64,000 nucleotides of DNA from DASRDB01 sp035652815. GTDB lineage: Bacteria; Chloroflexota; Ktedonobacteria; Ktedonobacterales; Ktedonobacteraceae. Location of the stretch: assembly GCA_035652815.1 (NCBI GenBank), contig DASRDB010000006.1:124001-188000 (forward strand). Direction: 5' to 3'. The translations under genes were made by a program, and so were the position numbers. Below, one piece after another: positions 59,537 through 64,000 of this stretch. Under the pieces are notes generated by a model. The model saw nothing but the letters and a program-made list of their open reading frames with translations, searched no databases and was not told the origin of the DNA. The number at the start of each line of letters is the position of its first letter. Positions within the stretch are counted from its first letter, which is position 1.

Positions 59537-60913
59537 ATGAAGAATACGGGGCAGAGGAAACCCAATCATCTTTTACGCCAACAACGCTTGCTGCCCGGTT
59601 GGTCATTGCAACGTGTGGTCGAGGAACTATGCGCATTGTGTGCCTCAGAAGAACGTCTTCCAGGCGTAAATGCGGCGATGGTGAGTAACTGGGAAACAGG
59701 GGTGAAGAAGCCAAGCCCTTTTTATCAGGAGCGTCTTTGCAAGCTTTATCACTTGTCGGCAGATCAATTAGGCTTTATTGAGACGCCTTCCTATGATGGT
59801 GATAAAGCCTCTTCTTTAAAGGGAGATGCAATAGACGTACAGAATAGTACCTTAACTATAGAAGCTCCGGCTTTTCCAGATTTGGGAGACAACAATTTGG
59901 CATACCCTCATTTTTCTCGACGGACAGCACTCCTGCAATTACTCAGCATCGCGAATATAGCGGCCATTCCGGCTGTAACTTTTGATGCATGGGAACGGCT
60001 TTCCCTGGCAGGCAGCGGGGTAAGCGCAATGAATACAGATGCATTTCGGCATTTCCAGAAGGTCTTTGAGGGATGTTGGGGCCTTTGCAATGCAGGAGAT
60101 TTTGAGGGTGCGCAACAAATTCTCTCTAGCTTCTTGCCTCGCATGATACAAATTGCAGCAAAGCATCCCGAAGCAGCTACGCTTGCGGCTCATGGATTGC
60201 GCCTTCAAAGCTTGCTCATGGGACATCAATTGAGAACTTCTGATATGGTAGCTTTATGCGTGCAAGCCGTTGAGTATGCTTTACTAAGCAAGGACTCTAA
60301 TGCACTCTCTGCTGCTTTAAATGGCTTAGCGGTTGCATTCAAGTATAACCAGCAACCTGAAGCCTCGTTTAAGGCATATCAAGAAGCTCTTTATTACAGC
60401 GAGCAGGCATCACCATTATTTCAATCGCGTGTATATGCTGGCGCTGCGGCAACCTTTGCCCAAAGAGGGCGCAAGCAAGAAGCCCTTTTCTACATCGGAT
60501 TAGCCTATGAGCAGCTTCCTGAACATCCAGAAGATGAGCCTGACTTCTTTACGGCTGACAATGGGTTGTATATGCTCTCTTACTATGAAGGGCTTATGTA
60601 TCTGTCGCTGGCACAACCTCAGCAGGCCCTGAACGCTTTTGAACGCTATAAACATTCGGCAACGATACCCGAACGAAATCGACTAGAGATAATCAACCAT
60701 ATGGGAAAAGCTGCTATCATGGCGAATAATTTAGAGCAGTATGCCATGCACCTGGAAGAAGGTTTGAGCGGGGCAATAGCATTAAAGAGTAAAAAAAGAT
60801 TTGATGAAGCGATCAGTATCTATCGTTATGATATGCCCAGAATATGGTTAGACGAGCCACTACTTAAACAGGCGGCAGAGCGATTTGAATTAGATCGCTA
60901 TACAAAGGCATAA
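59537..60913 (+). CDS. HTH-TPR regulator
   Basis: A 458-residue protein. The N-terminal region LLRQQRLLPGWSLQRVVEEL, then AAMVSNWETGVKKPSPFYQE, is a helix-turn-helix of XRE type. The helical C-terminal part carries TPR-like units (LLSKDSNALSAALNGLAVAF, EALYYSEQASPLFQSRVYAG). It resembles the regulator at 26546. AAGGAAACG before the ATG is a usable ribosome site. The next gene starts one base after its stop, so the two form an operon. Confidence 0.8.
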   Translation: MKNTGQRKPNHLLRQQRLLPGWSLQRVVEELCALCASEERLPGVNAAMVSNWETGVKKPSPFYQERLCKLYHLSADQLGFIETPSYDGDKASSLKGDAIDVQNSTLTIEAPAFPDLGDNNLAYPHFSRRTALLQLLSIANIAAIPAVTFDAWERLSLAGSGVSAMNTDAFRHFQKVFEGCWGLCNAGDFEGAQQILSSFLPRMIQIAAKHPEAATLAAHGLRLQSLLMGHQLRTSDMVALCVQAVEYALLSKDSNALSAALNGLAVAFKYNQQPEASFKAYQEALYYSEQASPLFQSRVYAGAAATFAQRGRKQEALFYIGLAYEQLPEHPEDEPDFFTADNGLYMLSYYEGLMYLSLAQPQQALNAFERYKHSATIPERNRLEIINHMGKAAIMANNLEQYAMHLEEGLSGAIALKSKKRFDEAISIYRYDMPRIWLDEPLLKQAAERFELDRYTKA

Positions 60914-60914
60914 C

Positions 60915-62036
60915 ATGGGTCAAAAACGCATCTTATTTGTCGGATTAGGAGATCTGGGCGCACAAATTTTTGATCTATTGGTACGTCTACCAGGGTGGCA
61001 TCATTTTCTCGTTGGGGGGCGGAACGAGCAGTATTTACGCGAACGAACAAACCTTTCGTTGTTTGCTGCCAGCCAGTTAGGCTTTTCTCCCAACGTTTCA
61101 TGCACCTATTTAGACTTGCGGAATGTCGATCAGACGGCTCAAATTATTGAAAACTTCCGGCCTGATATTATTTTTTGCGCGGCTACTTTGTTGCGTTGGG
61201 GAGCTATTTCCAGGCTTCCTAAGCCGATTGCTGATAGGTTGTATGCGGCTCAGATGGGACCCTGGTTACCTATGCATCTGACGCTGGTATACCGCTTGAT
61301 GCAGGCGGTTAAACAAACCGGGCTGGTTATTCAGGTAGTGAATGCCTCTTATCCTGACGTGGTGAATCCTGTGCTGGCCAAAGTTGGCCTTGCTCCGCTT
61401 ACGGGGATTGGCGATATTGCGAATAATATTCCTGCTTTGCGAATGTCTATTGCTTTCAAATTGGGTGTGCCACTTGAGCAGGTAGAGATACGTTTCTTTG
61501 CGCAACGCTATGTTAATCACCGTATTTCCCGTGTAGGGAGTGCGGGCGGCGCGCCATTTCATCTTACGGTTTTTGTTGAGGGAAAAGATCAGACGCCTCT
61601 CCTGGACATGGAGACAATTTTTGACTTGTTACCAACCACCTTTAAACGCGCGCCTGGACAACTCATGACAGCCGCTTCGGCTATGGCTTTAATGGAAAGC
61701 CTGGTAGGAAATGAGGGAACAATTACGCACGCGCCGGGACCAAATGGATTACCGGGAGGGTATCCTGTGAAAGTGTGCGAGGACAGTATTGAAGTGCTTC
61801 TGCCTGAAGCATTGACGCTCAAGGAAGCTATTCATTTGAATGAGGTCGGCATGCAATTTGACGGCATCGATCATATCGATGAACACGGTACGGTTTATTT
61901 TGCTGGCAGAGAAATGTCTATCCTTAAAGATGTGTTTGGTTACGAATGTAAGGTTATTCCGTTGGCTGAATGCGAGCAATGGGCTGATGAGTTGCTGGCA
62001 AAGTATACCGCTTTTGAGGAGACTTTCCGCAGATAA
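60915..62036 (+). CDS. Rossmann-fold dehydrogenase, saccharopine-dehydrogenase-like
   Basis: A 373-residue protein. The N-terminus ILFVGLGDLGAQIFDLLVRL is an NAD(P)-binding GxGxxG loop, and HFLVGGRNEQYLRER continues the fold. A C-terminal part has SAGGAPFHLTVFVEG and GPNGLPGGYPVKVCEDSIEV. It resembles saccharopine-dehydrogenase-type or similar oxidoreductases; no exact family is certain. It is translationally coupled to the HTH-TPR regulator (stop and ATG one base apart), suggesting joint production of a signal and its reader. Confidence 0.65.
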   Translation: MGQKRILFVGLGDLGAQIFDLLVRLPGWHHFLVGGRNEQYLRERTNLSLFAASQLGFSPNVSCTYLDLRNVDQTAQIIENFRPDIIFCAATLLRWGAISRLPKPIADRLYAAQMGPWLPMHLTLVYRLMQAVKQTGLVIQVVNASYPDVVNPVLAKVGLAPLTGIGDIANNIPALRMSIAFKLGVPLEQVEIRFFAQRYVNHRISRVGSAGGAPFHLTVFVEGKDQTPLLDMETIFDLLPTTFKRAPGQLMTAASAMALMESLVGNEGTITHAPGPNGLPGGYPVKVCEDSIEVLLPEALTLKEAIHLNEVGMQFDGIDHIDEHGTVYFAGREMSILKDVFGYECKVIPLAECEQWADELLAKYTAFEETFRR

Positions 62037-62079
62037 AAGGCCAGAGGAATGTGATCGATAAAATAATGCGGTAATGTTC

Positions 62080-62139
62080 TGTAGGGACGCGATTCATCGC
62101 GTCCACCTCGCCTCTTGCGCCGATTCAACGGGGTGGACG
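62080..62139. repeat. Truncated family C repeat, copy 6
   Basis: Left arm TGTAGGGACGCGATTCATCG and the loop are complete, but the right arm breaks off after GGTGGACG at 62139 and continues as ATATGATGAATTTTTACAA, the junction sequence also found at 22603. Confidence 0.75.
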
Positions 62140-62175
62140 ATATGATGAATTTTTACAAATAACAGGGTATCATGC

Positions 62176-62252
62176 TGTAGGGACGCGATTGATCGCGTCC
62201 TGCCCCGGATGCACATGCAGGCCAGCAGGACGCGATCAATCGCGTCCCTACA
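62176..62252. repeat. Family C palindromic repeat, copy 7
   Basis: Perfect arms TGTAGGGACGCGATTGATCG and complement. The loop is nearly identical to that of the copy at 10366. It ends 10 bases before the stop of nuoH. Confidence 0.9.
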
Positions 62253-62262
62253 GATGAAGAAA

Positions 62263-63642
62263 TCATTGTTTTGCTGTCCCAACAGGTTCAGGTTTCGGCA
62301 AACTGGCACCCTGTCTCGCCTTCACCGCGCGTATCGCCGGGGCCTGCGCCCGTCTCGTCGAGGTGACAGTGGCCCGGCTCACGACGCGGATGAAGCCGTA
62401 GAGTAGGAGCCAGTTGATGACACCCAGGATGACGAGAAAGAGGGTGTTGGAGAGGCCGAGGGCGTTGAGGACGAGGTAGAGCATGCCCGTGAGGATGATG
62501 TTGCCGAGCGTGGTGGGGATGAGGATCAGCCAGGCGTATTGCATGAGCTGGTCGGCGCGCAGGCGCGGAAGGGTGCCGCGTACCCAGATGAAGACGACGC
62601 AGAGCAGGTAGACTTTGAGGACGAAGTAGAGAACACCTAGCAGATTGCCCAGGATGACCCAGCCGACGGGCATGCTGGGCGCGGTGAGGTAGCCAACACC
62701 AGGGCCAGACCAGCCGCCCAGGAACAGGGAAGTGGTGATGGCGGAAACGATGGTCATGTTGCCGTACTCACCCAGGAAGAAGAGGCCCCAGCGAATGCCG
62801 CTATACTCGGTCAGGTAGCCCGCTACCAGTTCGGATTCGGCCTCGGGCAGGTCGAAAGGCGAACGGTTGGTTTCGGCGAGGCCGCAGGTGTAGTAGACGA
62901 CCAGCATGAGAGGCTGTACCAGGAGAAACCAGGCCCAGGGGGTGAAGCCCTGGAAGAGAAAGTCGAAGAAAGCAATGCCTTTGCCGGGCCAATTTGTGGC
63001 GTTCTGGAAGGACATGATCTCTTTGATGGAGATGGTGCCGATGCCACTGGAGCCTGGATAGCCGGGTGTGCCTGCGAGAATGCTGGTGATGAGGATGACA
63101 CCGACGAGCGAGAGGAGCAGGGGGAGTTCGTAGGAGATCATCTGGGCGGCGGCGCGCAAACCACCGATGAGCGAATATTTGTTGTTGGACCCCCATCCGG
63201 CCATGATGACTCCGATCACGTCGAGCGAACTCATGGCAAGGAGGTAGACGAGGCCGGTTGCAAGCGCGGTGCCGGGGAGGCTGATGAATGGCGAAAAGGG
63301 CAATACGGCGAAGGAGGCAACCATCGGCGCGATGAAGACCGAGGGCGCGAGCAGGAAAATGCTTTTGTCGGTCTTTCCGGCATGGACGTCCTCTTTGGTG
63401 AGCATTTTGCCGACATCGGCTACCAGTTGTAGAGTGCCATGTGGGCCGGTGTGGTAGAGGCCACGACGGTCCTGCATCCAGGCCATCACTTTGCGTTCGA
63501 GATAGTTAATGACCATTGCGCTGAGGATGGGGAAGGCGAAGGCGAAAAGGAAGACTACAATAAACTGGACGAATTGGCCCGAAAAGATGAACGAGAGAAT
63601 CTGGTGTCCGATGTTGTCTGCGAGTATGAAGGCGGTGTTCAT
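62263..63642 (-). CDS. nuoH: NADH-quinone oxidoreductase subunit H
   Basis: A 459-residue membrane protein of complex I. Conserved segments are NYLERKVMAWMQDRRGLYHTGPHG, LADVGKMLTKEDV-type region (residues about 70-90), AAAQMISYELPLLLSLVGV, and GLAETNRSPFDLPEAESELV. Eight transmembrane helices carry the quinone path. The C-terminus is longer than usual by about 40 residues and ends in an Arg/Ala-rich tail. GGAGC seven bases before the ATG supports the start. Other nuo genes must lie outside the window. Confidence 0.95.
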   Translation of the reverse strand: MNTAFILADNIGHQILSFIFSGQFVQFIVVFLFAFAFPILSAMVINYLERKVMAWMQDRRGLYHTGPHGTLQLVADVGKMLTKEDVHAGKTDKSIFLLAPSVFIAPMVASFAVLPFSPFISLPGTALATGLVYLLAMSSLDVIGVIMAGWGSNNKYSLIGGLRAAAQMISYELPLLLSLVGVILITSILAGTPGYPGSSGIGTISIKEIMSFQNATNWPGKGIAFFDFLFQGFTPWAWFLLVQPLMLVVYYTCGLAETNRSPFDLPEAESELVAGYLTEYSGIRWGLFFLGEYGNMTIVSAITTSLFLGGWSGPGVGYLTAPSMPVGWVILGNLLGVLYFVLKVYLLCVVFIWVRGTLPRLRADQLMQYAWLILIPTTLGNIILTGMLYLVLNALGLSNTLFLVILGVINWLLLYGFIRVVSRATVTSTRRAQAPAIRAVKARQGASLPKPEPVGTAKQ

Positions 63643-63689
63643 ATGTTTGCTCCGTTCTCTCTCTATTCGTAATAGTATGTTGCGTTGTA

Positions 63690-63826
63690 CCTACACGAGG
63701 CCCCTACGCCACATCCACCCGGTTCTTTCCCTGGCCCTTTTTGAAATCGGATACCGTTTTGCCCCACGCCGCCCCGGGATAGGCACGAGGCCCCCGCACC
63801 ACATCCCCACAACCCCCTGTCCCTAC
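63690..63826. repeat. Family A element, partly deleted copy 4
   Basis: On the minus strand it begins GTAGGGACAG (63826 end), keeps GGGGGCCTCGTGCCT and the core AAAACGGTATCCGATT, but the far arm is shortened and altered. Orientation is reversed relative to the copy at 1309. Confidence 0.75.
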
Positions 63827-64000
63827 GCACCAGCTGCGCCGCTTCGCGGCTTGCTAACAAAGAGTCTGGGAGAGAGCATTCACTCGACCCCTGTTCCTAT
63901 GAATAGGACGATAAGGGTGTTGGTAATTCTGATATTGGTTTTAAAACAAAGAAAACTGAAGTATAGTGATTATTGTAGTAGGAAGACGAAAGCGGGTGAG

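Noticed and set aside
63663..63860. Minus-strand 65-codon frame near the window end
   Set aside because: It lies wholly within the family A repeat; similar peptides appear wherever the repeat occurs.

Overview
The window looks like a chromosomal segment of a filamentous, spore-forming Chloroflexota of the class Ktedonobacteria. This is inferred from gene style, not from a marker gene: zinc-ribbon Ser/Thr kinases, a 1052-residue MalT/LuxR regulator, BTAD and HTH-TPR regulators, many small membrane proteins with N-terminal zinc ribbons, and a dense load of short palindromic repeats. No rRNA, tRNA, CRISPR array, transposase or phage gene was found. The edges cut through ordinary sequence; the first gene may continue upstream.

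Layout. 0-11.7 kb: metabolic and detoxification genes: a metallo-hydrolase, an F420/FMN-type reductase, a TetR regulator with an NAD(P)-binding reductase and two matching operators, an FGGY sugar kinase, a hydrolase-fold protein without catalytic residues, a fused double ketosynthase, a mycothiol/maleylpyruvate-isomerase-fold protein and an MFS exporter. 12-24 kb: large regulators and transport: MalT-like LuxR regulator, zinc-ribbon kinase with a PQQ-type propeller, a flippase-like membrane protein, an aromatic-ring monooxygenase, a 14-TM exporter and an amidase. 24-36 kb: signalling: an apparently split histidine kinase with a receiver protein, an HTH-TPR regulator, a BTAD activator, small coiled-coil and membrane proteins, a methyltransferase, a frameshifted DinB-like gene and a membrane-anchored hydrolase. 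36.8-40.1 kb: a three-gene operon of zinc-ribbon pseudokinase, CHAT (caspase-fold) protease and a small Pepco-like protein; this is the best candidate for an undescribed conflict or stress-signalling system. 40.6-49.2 kb: heterodimeric ABC exporter, GT-C mannosyltransferase-like protein, pyridine nucleotide-disulfide oxidoreductase divergent from glucokinase, and a DUF3303-like protein. 49.3-57.7 kb: lipoproteins, a two-component system divergent from an HtrA protease, a phospholipase C/phosphoesterase, a truncated YdeI protein and a pterin dehydratase. 57.9-64 kb: an esterase, a second coiled-coil gene pair, an HTH-TPR regulator coupled to a Rossmann-fold dehydrogenase, and nuoH.

Repeats are a second theme. 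Four palindromic families recur: A (starts GTAGGGACAG and carries GGGGGCCTCGTGCCTGTCC), B (TGTCATCCTGAGCGCAGCG), C (TGTAGGGACGCGCTTCATCG) and D (one copy). Family A supplies the stop codons of two genes and encodes the linker between the two ketosynthase halves of a third. Families B and C occur as joint B-in-C units. Arms of B and C carry matching changes on both sides, so the hairpin is being kept.

All calls rest on reading the sequence and on remembered family motifs; no database search was possible.
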